From positions 1 through 43,741 of IMG/VR virus record IMGVR_UViG_3300029286_000086: DNA of 43,741 nt; one strand, 5' to 3'. The DNA comes from a virus. The notes under the pieces are model-generated. The model saw only the letters and a list, made by a program, of their open reading frames with translations, was not told where the DNA came from and searched no databases. Position numbers and translations under genes: made by a program. This document shows positions 22,543 through 31,326 of this stretch, piece by piece; positions within the stretch are counted from its first letter, which is position 1, and every line of letters starts with the position of its first letter.

Positions 22543-22885
22543 CCGTCTTGTTTTTTTTTTCTTCCGCCGGAAGATACATGCGCTCTATGTCTGCTCGCGT
22601 GAAGAACCCGAAGCCTATGGAAAGCTCATCGAAGAACTGCCTTGAGTTCTGGGTGAGAAGCTGCTCAAGAACATCAGGCTCGACGCTTGGGTAGGAACGG
22701 GCAAGAATGTCCTTTCCCCAAAGGAACAGGTCGTTCATGCTCATCGTCTTTTTCTCTATCCCTTCCCTTATCTCTATGAACCTGAGCTTGTCCTGTAGCT
22801 TGGCAAGGATGACGTATTTGTTCCCCTCAATCGTAATCTCCATCTTGCCGGTCAGCCGCCTGTATCTTTCCCATGGGTCATTCAT
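22523..22885 (-). CDS. Tail assembly chaperone, upstream frame
   Basis: A 120-residue protein (MNDPWERYRRLTGKMEITIE...) ending AEEKKNKTDDKAGV. GGTGAG ends 4 nt before the ATG. Its last codons pass through an A10 run, followed by the overlap with the next frame. By position it corresponds to gpG-like tail chaperones. The sequence itself is not similar to a family I recognise. Confidence 0.6.
   Translation of the reverse strand: MNDPWERYRRLTGKMEITIEGNKYVILAKLQDKLRFIEIREGIEKKTMSMNDLFLWGKDILARSYPSVEPDVLEQLLTQNSRQFFDELSIGFGFFTRADIERMYLPAEEKKNKTDDKAGV
22551..22560 (-). other. A10 run, likely ribosomal slippery site
   Basis: On the coding strand the run is GAAG then ten A then CAAGACGG, within the overlap of the two chaperone frames. 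Moving from the first frame to the second needs +1 or -2. Runs of A this long allow slippage in either direction. Confidence 0.55.
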
Positions 22886-23252
22886 GTATCTCACCTAATG
22901 TTTTCGGCTTCTTCGCCGTTTTGGTTTCTTTGTTCTGGTCGTCCTCGCCGCATATCGCAATCTCTATCAAGCCTATCCTTCCGTCCAATAGCTTCAGCAT
23001 GGCGTCTATCTCCGCGATTTTGCCGCTTGCAAGCCACTGGTCATACTTGTCAGCCTTCTGCATCAAATCCTGCAAATAAAGCCAGCTTTTGTTCGCGTAG
23101 CTCGATTTGGATATGCCTATGAACTTCTGGGCAAGAGGCAACGGGGTATCCCATATCTTGAGTGTCGTCTTGCCGGTGTCCATCTCCCTCAACCCTGCCG
23201 CTTGGGCTAGGGTCTGCACGGTTTCGGCTTGTTTTTCGCCTTCATGTTCCAC
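22878..23252 (-). CDS. Hypothetical tail-region protein
   Basis: A 124-residue helical protein with a GTG start 6 nt after GGAGGG. It lies between the major tail protein and the chaperone pair and overlaps the latter by 8 bp. It may be a further chaperone or a minor tail protein. No family recognised. Confidence 0.55.
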   Translation of the reverse strand: MEHEGEKQAETVQTLAQAAGLREMDTGKTTLKIWDTPLPLAQKFIGISKSSYANKSWLYLQDLMQKADKYDQWLASGKIAEIDAMLKLLDGRIGLIEIAICGEDDQNKETKTAKKPKTLGEIHE

Positions 23253-23267
23253 AATATCCCTCCATTA

Positions 23268-23837
23268 TCAGAAGTTATCCTCCTCGTAACAGTCCTGCGC
23301 GAGTGCGCCTATCGTCCATTTCTCCTCGACATAGCCATCCGAATTGAGGGTCATGTCCCTGCCTATAAGATAGGCGTTGTTCATAAGGAAATGATAGACC
23401 TTCGTGCCGTCCGTTGTCTTGAACAGCATGGCAATCTTCTGCCTATCGGCTGCCGCAGTGGATTTCTCGCCATACTGGAAACGGGTATAAGAGGTGCATC
23501 CTGTAACGCCCGAACCCGTAATATAGATTGCCGCATCGGCGTTCTCGAATATCACTCCAAATTCAGCCGTGACAAGTTCGGGTCTCCCCTGCTGACCAAG
23601 CTGGACTATGCCCAATGTGTCCACAGCCTTATATCCACGATTGCCTCCTCTCACTGAAACGTTCGTGACCCTGCCCGTCCATTCCTTCCTGTATCCCGTC
23701 TGGATGGTTGTGGATGAAGTTCCCATCAGTTCCAGAAGCGTCTGCGTGAAGCTCGCCGTGAATGGAACGGAAGCTATGCCTCCTAGATTTATCCACGCCT
23801 CAGCCTGTTGCGCATACCAAAGTGTCCCTACTGCCAT
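23268..23837 (-). CDS. Major tail tube protein
   Basis: A 189-residue beta-rich protein (GTLWYAQQAEAWINLGGIAS, and a TIGALAQDCYEEDNF end). Length and position, directly before the chaperones and tape measure in transcription order, fit the tail tube subunit. GGAGGGAGAAT precedes the ATG at 23837. A longer form would read into the non-coding gap. Confidence 0.7.
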   Translation of the reverse strand: MAVGTLWYAQQAEAWINLGGIASVPFTASFTQTLLELMGTSSTTIQTGYRKEWTGRVTNVSVRGGNRGYKAVDTLGIVQLGQQGRPELVTAEFGVIFENADAAIYITGSGVTGCTSYTRFQYGEKSTAAADRQKIAMLFKTTDGTKVYHFLMNNAYLIGRDMTLNSDGYVEEKWTIGALAQDCYEEDNF

Positions 23838-23856
23838 ATTCTCCCTCCATGATATA

Positions 23857-24720
23857 TTATGTCTTTCTCCGCCTTGAAGCGATGTTTTCAATGCTTCTCT
23901 TGAGCCTTTTCGCCCATCTATTTTTTATCCATCCTAGCACCCCGCTTCTCCCATCAACCCCGGTAAGGAGCCTTGGTGGACGCCCACTGTATGCGGCTTT
24001 TACGCCTCTTGTGTTTGGTATCCTGACCGTATAAAGCTCTGATTGCGGATTAGCCAGTTCATCCATGAAATCATGTGTCTCGTGGTCATCTTCCCTGTCT
24101 TCCCTGATTGGATAGGAAAACTTATCAACAGGGAGAGAACTCAGGCGATACAGCATTTCCTCTCGTGTCATATGCCCTTCCTTCAACAGCTTTTCGGCTA
24201 CATTCAAATGACCGCGTATTCTCATGACATGCTTGACATCCCCGCCTTTCGTAACCCAATCATACCCCCAAAGTTCGCGTCTTGCGATTGCAGGATACCT
24301 GGCATCGGCGAACGTCTTTCGGCGAAGCATCTTGTAAATCAAATCGAAGTTCGGATAATAACCCTGAAACTTCATTTTCTTGCCTGTTATGGCGTTGCGC
24401 CCATCCTCGATTATGTCTCCGTAATGGTGCGGCATCCCGCCTTTCCTGCTGACAGGATTGACGCTCAGTGTGATTGTTGAGGGGGTTTTTGAGATTACCA
24501 TGGTTTTTCTCTCAAGCTCTCCGCGTGTCGGGCTTGGGTATCTGTGGTAGTTCGGCAGCTTGTGTATCCGTGAAATCGTCTCGTTCTTTATTTCATCGAG
24601 AAACTCGGAGTCCACCGGCTTCTTCAGCTTCCGCTTCATTTTTGCAATCTTGTCGCTCATGTAATTATCCTTGAAGCTCAGGCTTATGCCGAACCCAGAC
24701 CTTTTTGCAGGTTTCACCAT
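23857..24720 (-). CDS. Neck/tail completion-region protein
   Basis: A 287-residue basic protein. Its first 60 residues (ISLSFKDNYMSDKIAKMKRK and a following helix) resemble HK97 gp10-like neck proteins, which join head and tail. The remainder is longer than in that family and ends RSIENIASRRRKT. Starts in a TGATG overlap with the gene before it. The function is inferred mostly from place. Confidence 0.55.
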   Translation of the reverse strand: MVKPAKRSGFGISLSFKDNYMSDKIAKMKRKLKKPVDSEFLDEIKNETISRIHKLPNYHRYPSPTRGELERKTMVISKTPSTITLSVNPVSRKGGMPHHYGDIIEDGRNAITGKKMKFQGYYPNFDLIYKMLRRKTFADARYPAIARRELWGYDWVTKGGDVKHVMRIRGHLNVAEKLLKEGHMTREEMLYRLSSLPVDKFSYPIREDREDDHETHDFMDELANPQSELYTVRIPNTRGVKAAYSGRPPRLLTGVDGRSGVLGWIKNRWAKRLKRSIENIASRRRKT

Positions 24721-25160
24721 CAGCAATCCCACCACAAATACTCCAATGTAAGGGTATAATTATAGACCACGGACTTGTCTTCCTGAATGACATAACTGAG
24801 GATGCCGCTGGTGTTCATGTATTTATACATGCCATGCGTATTGGCGAATATCGTGGAGTTCGTCTGAACAACATCGCGAATTGCGTCACAGATGCTACGA
24901 AGAACGCTTTCCTTCCTGTCGAATATCTCGACTTTGAACACGAGCTTCTCGTTCTTTTTGGTGAGCGTCACCCACTCGCCGCTTGAAATCTCAGGGGTTG
25001 GAACTATTATGTAGGGAAATCCAGTTCCGCTTGTAAGCCCAAGAGGAACCCCATCAAGAACGTTCTTGGTATAAGAGAGAATGGTTGCATTGGTCTTGAG
25101 AAGCGTCCACAGGTTTGACTGGGACTCGGTTAGGCTGTTTGCCGTAGTAATCTGAACCAT
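24720..25160 (-). CDS. Tail terminator/head-tail joining protein
   Basis: A 146-residue protein: helical start (SLTESQSNLWTLLKTNATIL), FPYIIVPTPEISSGEWVTLT, KLVFKVEIFDRKESVLRSIC and a final VYNYTLTLEYLW. This order of helix and strands matches tail terminator (gpU-like) or tail completion proteins. GGGAGG lies 7 nt before the ATG at 25160. Confidence 0.6.
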   Translation of the reverse strand: MVQITTANSLTESQSNLWTLLKTNATILSYTKNVLDGVPLGLTSGTGFPYIIVPTPEISSGEWVTLTKKNEKLVFKVEIFDRKESVLRSICDAIRDVVQTNSTIFANTHGMYKYMNTSGILSYVIQEDKSVVYNYTLTLEYLWWDC

Positions 25161-25216
25161 CGACGCGCCTCCCTTACGGGACACTTCCGCACGGAGAACC
25201 GCACGGCTATTCGTTA

Positions 25217-25245
25217 TTCAGGACATTCAAGACATTGGCGACAGG
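25217..25245 (+). repeat. Dispersed 9-nt-unit repeat, copy 6
   Basis: TTCAGGACATTCAAGACATT and nine more bases, in the 87-bp gap between two leftward genes. Confidence 0.6.
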
Positions 25246-25247
25246 TA

Positions 25248-25439
25248 TTATTTAAGTGTATCTTTGGGTTCACTGGGTTCACTTGTCTTATGGGTGCAGA
25301 GCTTTGCCCCTCCAAAATCAAATTTATGCGGGCAATAATCCGGCTCAAGACATCTGGTAAGTCTTCTGTCAAAATCGCCATAAGGCTGCGCCTTGTTATA
25401 TTTCAGGCATTCGTGCTTTGTCTTTAAATGAATGACCAT
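25248..25439 (-). CDS. Small Cys/His-rich protein in the structural module
   Basis: A 63-residue protein with Cys and His (HECLKYNK, TRCLEPDYCPHKF, KLCTHK) placed to bind one zinc. The layout CLEPDYCPHKF resembles small zinc-binding phage proteins but no family is certain. GAGG lies 8 nt before the ATG. An unusual small insertion between neck genes. Confidence 0.5.
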   Translation of the reverse strand: MVIHLKTKHECLKYNKAQPYGDFDRRLTRCLEPDYCPHKFDFGGAKLCTHKTSEPSEPKDTLK

Positions 25440-25449
25440 GTCCACAGCC

Positions 25450-26238
25450 TCAGATTGTAGCGAATGAATTCGAGCGAAGCGCGCGCTTCAGTTCGGCAAT
25501 CATTCCGTATCTTGTCGGGTCGGTTTTCATGGTGTTCGCAACCATGAGGAGAGCCAGATGCTTGACATCGTCGGTAGGTTCGGAGTTTCCGTAGGTATAT
25601 GAAATCTTCACAGCCCTCCTGTTTGCAGGAAACACCGAGACTTCGGCTAAATTGGGGTCGAGATATACCCCTCCACGGTCAGAATACACCTTCGCGTAGG
25701 AGGGCGTCACCGTCGTGTATGTCCCGCTTTCGGTTTCATCAACAGAAATCGCACTTACCGAAACAAGGTCGTTGTGGATGAACATGTATGCGTCGCCGCT
25801 TCCGTCAAGATACTCGTCCGTGACGGTTTCAACGCCCTGCCATGTCCTGCCGGTCAGCCTGTTTATGGAGGAAGTCACGGTGTCAATCATGGTCTGTATC
25901 ACGGCATCGGAATATTCGGCAGACTGCACGTTGGTGAAGCCGCGCACCTCAGATATTGTGCAATAGCCACGCATGTCGGAGCCACGCATAGGGTCGCTGT
26001 AATCGCCCCACTTGGCATTGACGCTGTCATAGGGGCGTATCTTGTAGTAATACGACGAACTTCCGAGAAGGTCTATGGCGTCGGTGTCGGAAATAAGTAT
26101 TCCGTTGGCGGTATATGCGGGGTCGTTGAGGGCTGTGAATTCCGTGTATGTGGTTCCGTCTGTGGAAACCCACACCTCCATGTGCGTATAGCCTTCCGCC
26201 GTGTCCGGCGCGACCCACTTGATATATTTCTTTGTCAT
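25450..26238 (-). CDS. Head-tail connector with N-terminal FN3-like domain
   Basis: A 262-residue protein of two parts. Residues 1-85 look like a fibronectin-III-type fold (IKWVAPDTAEGYTHMEVWVS, YYYKIRPYDSVNAKWGDYSD). Residues 95-262 match head-tail connector proteins of the gp6-like type: a helical SSINRLTGRTWQGVETVTDE segment, strand-rich middle and a helical KHLALLMVANTMK end. The fusion is less usual and could display the FN3 domain at the neck. GGTGG lies 5 nt before the ATG. Confidence 0.6.
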   Translation of the reverse strand: MTKKYIKWVAPDTAEGYTHMEVWVSTDGTTYTEFTALNDPAYTANGILISDTDAIDLLGSSSYYYKIRPYDSVNAKWGDYSDPMRGSDMRGYCTISEVRGFTNVQSAEYSDAVIQTMIDTVTSSINRLTGRTWQGVETVTDEYLDGSGDAYMFIHNDLVSVSAISVDETESGTYTTVTPSYAKVYSDRGGVYLDPNLAEVSVFPANRRAVKISYTYGNSEPTDDVKHLALLMVANTMKTDPTRYGMIAELKRALRSNSFATI

Positions 26239-26239
26239 T

Positions 26240-27076
26240 TCAACCACCAACCTTGAACCCTCTCACCATGAGAAGGACGGGCTTGCTTCCTGTCGATGAA
26301 ATCTCAGGCTTTAATCCTGCATTGACCAGCCTAGGCTTGATGCCCACCGACGAGACATCAGACGGCTTGGCAGACCACGCCATTCTCGGCTTTGAGCCGA
26401 CAAAACATATAAACGGCTTGTCGAATTCGGATGGAAGATTGAATATCTCAATTGAAAACGCCTCTGAGAAATATGCGCTTTCACTCGAAGGAGACCGAAC
26501 CGTCATGCCGAATGTCTCAGAAACCGAAAAGACCTCTGCGACTGACGACCCTCGGCTCATCGTGAATGTTTCAGATATTGAAAACGCCTCAGGAAACGAC
26601 TTTCCGTGCCTGAGAAGAAACGCCTCGTAGAAGTATGCGTTCTCTCCGAACGACTTAGCCAGCCTGCGCGCAAACGCTTCCGAAAAGACGGCTGCTTCTG
26701 ATGGGCTGGATGCCGATATTTTCGAGAATGTTTCCGAGAACGAAGCCGACTCTGAGGCGGAGGGCTTTATCGCCTTTGCAAACGCCTCGGAGAACGCCGC
26801 AGCTTCGGATGAACCGGCGAACCTTATTGATTTTGCAAACGCCTCTGAGAACGCCGCAGCTTCGGATGAACCGGCGAACCTTATTGATTTTGCAAACGCC
26901 TCTGAGAACTGAGCCTGTTCAGCCATGGCTTTTGCGACGCGCATGAGAAATGTTTCCGACGCCGAAAAGGTTTCGGAAGCCGCCTTGACGCTCCTTAACG
27001 ACACGGCTTCCGCCATGGAAAACCCTTCCGGGGTGAGCGTGAATTCAAACTGTTGGTGTTCCTGTTCAACCGGCAT
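26240..27076 (-). CDS. Repeat-rich structural protein
   Basis: A 278-residue protein built of degenerate repeats of about 19-20 residues with the core SExxxFSEAF. Two units are nearly identical at the DNA level (57-bp period, about 26775-26900), encoding SEAFAKSIRFAGSSEAAAF. The C-terminal 70 residues are different (KPRMAWSAKPSDVSSVGIKP) with short KP repeats. Such Ser/Glu/Phe repeats occur in phage structural proteins. It may form a flexible or fibrous virion part. GGTGA precedes the ATG by 5 nt. Confidence 0.6.
   Translation of the reverse strand: MPVEQEHQQFEFTLTPEGFSMAEAVSLRSVKAASETFSASETFLMRVAKAMAEQAQFSEAFAKSIRFAGSSEAAAFSEAFAKSIRFAGSSEAAAFSEAFAKAIKPSASESASFSETFSKISASSPSEAAVFSEAFARRLAKSFGENAYFYEAFLLRHGKSFPEAFSISETFTMSRGSSVAEVFSVSETFGMTVRSPSSESAYFSEAFSIEIFNLPSEFDKPFICFVGSKPRMAWSAKPSDVSSVGIKPRLVNAGLKPEISSTGSKPVLLMVRGFKVGG
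26775..26902 (-). repeat. 57-bp tandem repeat inside the repeat protein
   Basis: The segment starting TTTGCAAACGCCTC recurs at 26775, 26832 and 26889. The units are nearly identical, so the copy number changed recently. Confidence 0.75.
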
Positions 27077-27077
27077 G

Positions 27078-28568
27078 TCATTCACCGCTTATGTTTATGC
27101 TGACTGATTTTCCGGGCAACCCAAACACCTGAGAATAATTCCTATACAGGGATATGTTGATGCGCTGCCCGGCTTCCAGTATCTTCATGACCGAAGGCGA
27201 AGTCCCCAATACAACCGAACTGTTGTTGAAATAATCCGATGATGCAACCGTTGTCACCGCGTCGTATGTCGTGTTCCACCACATGGCTTCTTCCTTGACA
27301 TAATGGAAGAACCCTCCTGTGCTGTTCCTTAAAGTTATCTGCGAGGTTGAATTATGACACTGCCAGAATTGATAGCCACCGTATGTATGCGAACATCCGC
27401 GCAACTTTATATGCGTGGAGTTCGACGACCAACACGAGGAGTTTATAGTAAGATTGACGGTTCCTCCATCATCAGAAACCTGCCATGCGCTTGAAGAAAG
27501 CGCACCGGCAGGCTTTTTATATATTATATCAACGCATACCGGCGCGGATGGATTGTATGAATGATACCCGGTATCCCAGTCACCGTCGTAAAGATACCCC
27601 GCGCCTCCGGCATAAAGGTCTCCGTCGCTCAGATTTTGATACCCGCCATCGTCAAGCCCTCCGCACTCGGTTGAAACGTTGGCGGTTTCCTGATAGCACG
27701 AAACCGATACATTGTATGTGTCGTTCTGGCTGATATAGACGGTGAGATTTGACGAACCGTTATTTAGGCACTGGTAGACACCTGCCGGATTTGATTGGTT
27801 CACAGGATAGACATAGGATAGATTGGTTGTCGTTTCATTGAACACGAGCCTGTATTTTATGGATGAAACGTTCGGGGAGAACACACACGAAAATGGGTCT
27901 TGCTCGATTTCCCACCACATGGCTTCTTCGTAAATAAGCCCTGACCGTGAATATGCTGTTGTAGTCCATTCACTCATCCAAATTGATGCCGTGCTCCAAT
28001 TACCATCATACAGCGCAGAATATCCTCCCCATGATGGATTAACAGGAACACAATATGGAGTATATTCGGGGTCATCATTTGAACAGGTGCTTCCGTAATA
28101 ATATGTCCCAATGTTTTGCCATGCTGTGCCATTATAGCATTTTGGCTGACTGTTGAAGTTCGTTTCAGACCCAGTAGTATATATGGCAAGTTGCAGCGGG
28201 GTCTGTGACCAACAAGATGTTGGGATTGAAATGTTATATGCGGATGGTGCAATCGCAACATCTCCATCTCCGGGGGTTGCCCATCCGTGTTTAACCTGCC
28301 ATAATGATGAATTATTAGCTGTTGCGGGTTTCGTATAATTTATATAAAACGTCATATCCCATGGAAAGTCTGGGTTGCCAACATAATTATAATTTCCCGT
28401 GGTCACTCCTCCGCACGCAGTTGAGACATTCGCGGTTTCCTGGTAGCACCACGAAGCCGCCCCTCCTGCCGGATATATCACAGGATATGACGGAGTGGAA
28501 ACTATGATTAAAAGGGCAAGCAGTATCACAGCCGAAACAGCCGCGATTAATTCACGAACCCCGTCCAT
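27078..28568 (-). CDS. Membrane-anchored, glycosylation-rich surface protein
   Basis: A 496-residue protein with one N-terminal membrane segment (RELIAAVSAVILLALLIIVS) and a large Cys-, Trp- and Asn-rich outer part with many NxS/T sites. A domain opening CYQETANVSTACGG (about 41) recurs at about 291 as CYQETANVSTECGG. Each copy is followed by YDG(N/D)W-type segments and a later EEAMWW. This duplicated domain looks like surface proteins of uncultured archaea and not like virion core proteins. It could be a virion-surface adhesin, or be made in the host for surface change. It starts in a TGATG overlap. Confidence 0.6.
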   Translation of the reverse strand: MDGVRELIAAVSAVILLALLIIVSTPSYPVIYPAGGAASWCYQETANVSTACGGVTTGNYNYVGNPDFPWDMTFYINYTKPATANNSSLWQVKHGWATPGDGDVAIAPSAYNISIPTSCWSQTPLQLAIYTTGSETNFNSQPKCYNGTAWQNIGTYYYGSTCSNDDPEYTPYCVPVNPSWGGYSALYDGNWSTASIWMSEWTTTAYSRSGLIYEEAMWWEIEQDPFSCVFSPNVSSIKYRLVFNETTTNLSYVYPVNQSNPAGVYQCLNNGSSNLTVYISQNDTYNVSVSCYQETANVSTECGGLDDGGYQNLSDGDLYAGGAGYLYDGDWDTGYHSYNPSAPVCVDIIYKKPAGALSSSAWQVSDDGGTVNLTINSSCWSSNSTHIKLRGCSHTYGGYQFWQCHNSTSQITLRNSTGGFFHYVKEEAMWWNTTYDAVTTVASSDYFNNSSVVLGTSPSVMKILEAGQRINISLYRNYSQVFGLPGKSVSINISGE

Positions 28569-28891
28569 CAGCTCACCTTCGGGGGGAATAGATATTGCAA
28601 CGCGCCTGTGAAGAAAGCCATGACAATCGTGACTAGGGTTCCGACTATCCCTATTTCAAGCCTTCCTATGCGGCGGGCATTTCCGTTTATCTTATCGCAT
28701 GCCGTTTCGTTCTTATGCTCAAGGAGCTTGAAGCGTTCCTCGTGCGCGGTTATCAGCGGGATAAGGTGCGACAAAGACGCATCTATGCTGGTCAGCCTGC
28801 CGGTAATTGCATTGTTGGCATCGACTTGCCGTTCCTTGAAGTCACGGAATTCCTGCCGAAGCTCGGCAAACTCCCTACCATGCTCGTCCAT
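28568..28891 (-). CDS. XhlA-like coiled-coil/membrane protein
   Basis: A 107-residue protein: a long coiled coil (ELRQEFRDFKERQVDANNAI to RIGRLEIG) and one C-terminal membrane segment (IVGTLVTIVMAFFTGALQYL). This order is that of XhlA-type proteins linked to phage lysis cassettes. Here it sits among head genes, away from the other holin candidate. GGTGTT lies just before the ATG. Confidence 0.55.
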   Translation of the reverse strand: MDEHGREFAELRQEFRDFKERQVDANNAITGRLTSIDASLSHLIPLITAHEERFKLLEHKNETACDKINGNARRIGRLEIGIVGTLVTIVMAFFTGALQYLFPPKVS

Positions 28892-28937
28892 GCAAACACC
28901 AAACCACCGGGAATAAAACATAAAAAATAAAAAAGGA

Positions 28938-29474
28938 CTAACGGTTGGCGGTGATAGACCACGTTATTATCAGGTTGTCCCCGCTTACGACATTCACCGC
29001 GCCGAACGTTCTGCGCGAAAGCATGTCGCCCCCTGTCGTGGTGTGGTTGAATATCCCGGCTTCGTAAATCGCATACGAACCAGTGAAACTGAACGTAGCC
29101 GTGAAAGTGGCTGTGTTGGATGCGATTGCATCCGCGAACGCCACCCTGTGGCTTTCACCAGACAGAGACGTTTGGGTTGCCGCGGTTGCAGCCGAGTTCG
29201 TTCCGACGGCGATTGCCGAGAATTTAGCCCCGGTTCCGCTTGTCGAAATGAGAGATGCAAGCTCTGACAACCCTGCGTCCACTAGGTAATTCGGGGAAGC
29301 TATCGTAGCTATGACCTTCCCGCCTCTTACATGGTCGGCACGCAGATACCCACTCCATTGAACCGAGTCGGTCATCCGCCTTCCAAGCATCTTCGCCAGA
29401 CGCTCGGAAAACCCTGCGCGCTCGACAACCCCTGAGGGGGTGTTAAGCCCCCTCAGGAAGTCGAGTAATCCCAT
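28938..29474 (-). CDS. Structural protein next to the capsid gene
   Basis: A 178-residue protein of a kind often found in phage structural modules: NYLVDAGLSELASLISTSGT, then FSAIAVGTNSAATAATQTSL, YAIYEAGIFNHTTTGGDMLS and a final NLIITWSITAN. The role of that group is not settled. Head decoration or tail-associated are both proposed. It follows the capsid gene by 7 bp. The ribosome site is weak. Confidence 0.6.
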   Translation of the reverse strand: MGLLDFLRGLNTPSGVVERAGFSERLAKMLGRRMTDSVQWSGYLRADHVRGGKVIATIASPNYLVDAGLSELASLISTSGTGAKFSAIAVGTNSAATAATQTSLSGESHRVAFADAIASNTATFTATFSFTGSYAIYEAGIFNHTTTGGDMLSRRTFGAVNVVSGDNLIITWSITANR

Positions 29475-29481
29475 GTAGACA

Positions 29482-30408
29482 CTACTCGCTCTGGATGTCC
29501 TTCAACACGCAGATTGCCTTGGAGTAATTCACAGCAAAGGCGCAGCGCATGTTGCTCTGGATTTTCCAGTCGTCGGTGTCAATCAGGTAGAATTTATTGA
29601 GGCGCAGTTCCCTGCGGTTGGCGAATATGCCGCACTTGCCCCTTGCCACCATGATTGCTTCCGTAGCGGTAGTAGCCGTTCCACCTGTTAGGTTGGTCGG
29701 GAGTTGGGTTGTCTCGATGACGTCGATGCCCCAGATTTTTCCGACAATCCCGCTTCCAAGCGGAGAGCTTCCAAACGACACCATGTCGAGCAGGGGTGCA
29801 TTGGAAGTCGTGCTTTGCTTGAGTTTCCTTATCTTGTTGGTCAGCTTCGGGTGTATGATAAGGTCTGTCGGGATTATGTTCTGAGACCTCATTGCCGAGA
29901 TTGCGTCGGAAATCTTGTCCGTTGTAATCTCCCCGCCGACTGCAACCGAAAGGATTGCCGTGTCTGCGGTCGTGTCCCTCATTCCGTTGAAACCTCCTGT
30001 GGATGTGGTTCCGTTGTAGATTTCATAGTCCACCTTGAGGGCTATGTCCTCCGCAAGCCGGTTCACGATGATGTCCATGATGCTCGGATTGCTGTCCTCC
30101 ATCACCTCTGTCGAGAGGCGCGAGAGAGCCGCGACCTTCTTCGGGTGCAGCACGAGCTGACCGAACGTTGGCTGGCTTGCGGTTATGGTTCCAGCCTCCT
30201 CGGTGAAGTATGCGGTGCTTGCCGCAGTCACCTTGGGGAAATACAGCGTGTCGGACGTCATGGTGACGTTTTCACAGAGCCGTATCGCACTGGACTTTGC
30301 CAGTATCATGTCGTATATTTTTGAAGCCCAGACTTCAGGAACAAGATAGCCACCTTGTGTGTTGGTGTTCTCGTTCAAAGCCTTGAGCAAACTTTCCGGG
30401 TTCGCCAT
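29482..30408 (-). CDS. Major capsid protein, HK97 fold
   Basis: A 308-residue protein with the phage capsid family layout: GGYLVPEVWASKIYDMILAK at the start, AYFTEEAGTITASQPTFGQL, KKVAALSRLSTEVMEDSNPS, then LIIHPKLTNKIRKLK and a C-terminal DDWKIQSNMRCAFAVNYSKA. It lacks the long delta-domain of HK97 gp5 because that role is in the protease/scaffold gene just upstream. GGTGATTTAA precedes the ATG. It builds the head shell. Confidence 0.9.
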   Translation of the reverse strand: MANPESLLKALNENTNTQGGYLVPEVWASKIYDMILAKSSAIRLCENVTMTSDTLYFPKVTAASTAYFTEEAGTITASQPTFGQLVLHPKKVAALSRLSTEVMEDSNPSIMDIIVNRLAEDIALKVDYEIYNGTTSTGGFNGMRDTTADTAILSVAVGGEITTDKISDAISAMRSQNIIPTDLIIHPKLTNKIRKLKQSTTSNAPLLDMVSFGSSPLGSGIVGKIWGIDVIETTQLPTNLTGGTATTATEAIMVARGKCGIFANRRELRLNKFYLIDTDDWKIQSNMRCAFAVNYSKAICVLKDIQSE

Positions 30409-30419
30409 TTAAATCACCT

Positions 30420-31322
30420 TTACTCCTTTGCGTTGGCGATGGGCGCATGCTTTAGCATATACGCCGTCAATTCACCAGCACTCATTTTGCTTATCAGTCC
30501 TTTCATTTCGTCTGCCTTCTCCTCGTCGGTCTTCGGCTTTACCTCATCGTGAACCTTCTTTATCTTTGGTTCCAAGCGTTCAAGAGCCTTGATGACAGCA
30601 TCCGCCACCATATCCTGCTCCTTCTTCTCGGCAAGATACTTCGCGAGTTCGGAGTCCCTCTTTGCAAGCTCGGCATCCTTCTCTGCCATCTTCTGGAGAA
30701 GCGCGTCAAAATCCGCTTTCAAGACCGTCTCAGGTTTTATCTCCTGAGCCGTCTTTGCAAGTGCCTCTGTTTCGGCTATGGGCGGTGTTACTGACGTTTC
30801 CCCAACTGTGGCGGGGATGGATGGGGCTTCCTGCTTGTTTTCCACGGAAATCCCTCCTTCCGCCTCCATTACAGAGGCGTGTGTGTCGTCTCTTTTTGCG
30901 ACCATGAAGATGCTGTCTGGGTTTGCAGGTCTATCGACCAGCGAAACCTCGTTCAGCCTGTATTTTGTGATGCGGTTGCCCTTGCGCTCGATGACGCTTC
31001 CTCCTATGGAAAAGCCCTTGTAGACCTTCTTTTGGCACTTTCTCCATGCTTGGTCATCGACTATCTCGGCTCCGATATATACGCCTACGCCGACATGCTT
31101 CTCTATGATTGGGGCTATGCCAGCCGCAGTGTCGGAACGGTGCATCTCCTTGATGTTCGCCCACTCCTTCCACTCATCGACAGCCTCGAAGGAGGCATCC
31201 AAATCGACAACCTCGCTCTGGCTGTCCTGAGTGGGCGTAGTGGCGTATCCATACACCATGCGCTTCTCCTCGTCAATCTTGGAGATTGGAGCATACAGCC
31301 TTACAATTTCTGGTATTTCCAT
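30420..31322 (-). CDS. Prohead protease with scaffold tail (XkdF-like)
   Basis: A 300-residue protein. The N-terminal half fits XkdF-type/prohead serine proteases: DSQSEVVDLDASFEAVDEWK, then NIKEMHRSDTAAG with likely catalytic H61, and YKGFSIGGSV with likely S105. A DRPANPDSIF segment closes the domain. The C-terminal half is a Lys/Glu-rich helical scaffold (ELAKRDSELAKYLAEKKEQD). It would guide capsid assembly and then be cut. Its ribosome site overlaps the stop of the gene before it. Start is the second of two ATGs. Confidence 0.85.
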   Translation of the reverse strand: MEIPEIVRLYAPISKIDEEKRMVYGYATTPTQDSQSEVVDLDASFEAVDEWKEWANIKEMHRSDTAAGIAPIIEKHVGVGVYIGAEIVDDQAWRKCQKKVYKGFSIGGSVIERKGNRITKYRLNEVSLVDRPANPDSIFMVAKRDDTHASVMEAEGGISVENKQEAPSIPATVGETSVTPPIAETEALAKTAQEIKPETVLKADFDALLQKMAEKDAELAKRDSELAKYLAEKKEQDMVADAVIKALERLEPKIKKVHDEVKPKTDEEKADEMKGLISKMSAGELTAYMLKHAPIANAKE

Positions 31323-31326
31323 CATA

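Noticed and set aside
24230-24250. Another copy of the 9-nt-unit repeat (TGACATGCTTGACATCC)
   Set aside because: It keeps a 9-nt period but differs from the core at several positions and fits ordinary codons of the gene; judged a chance likeness.
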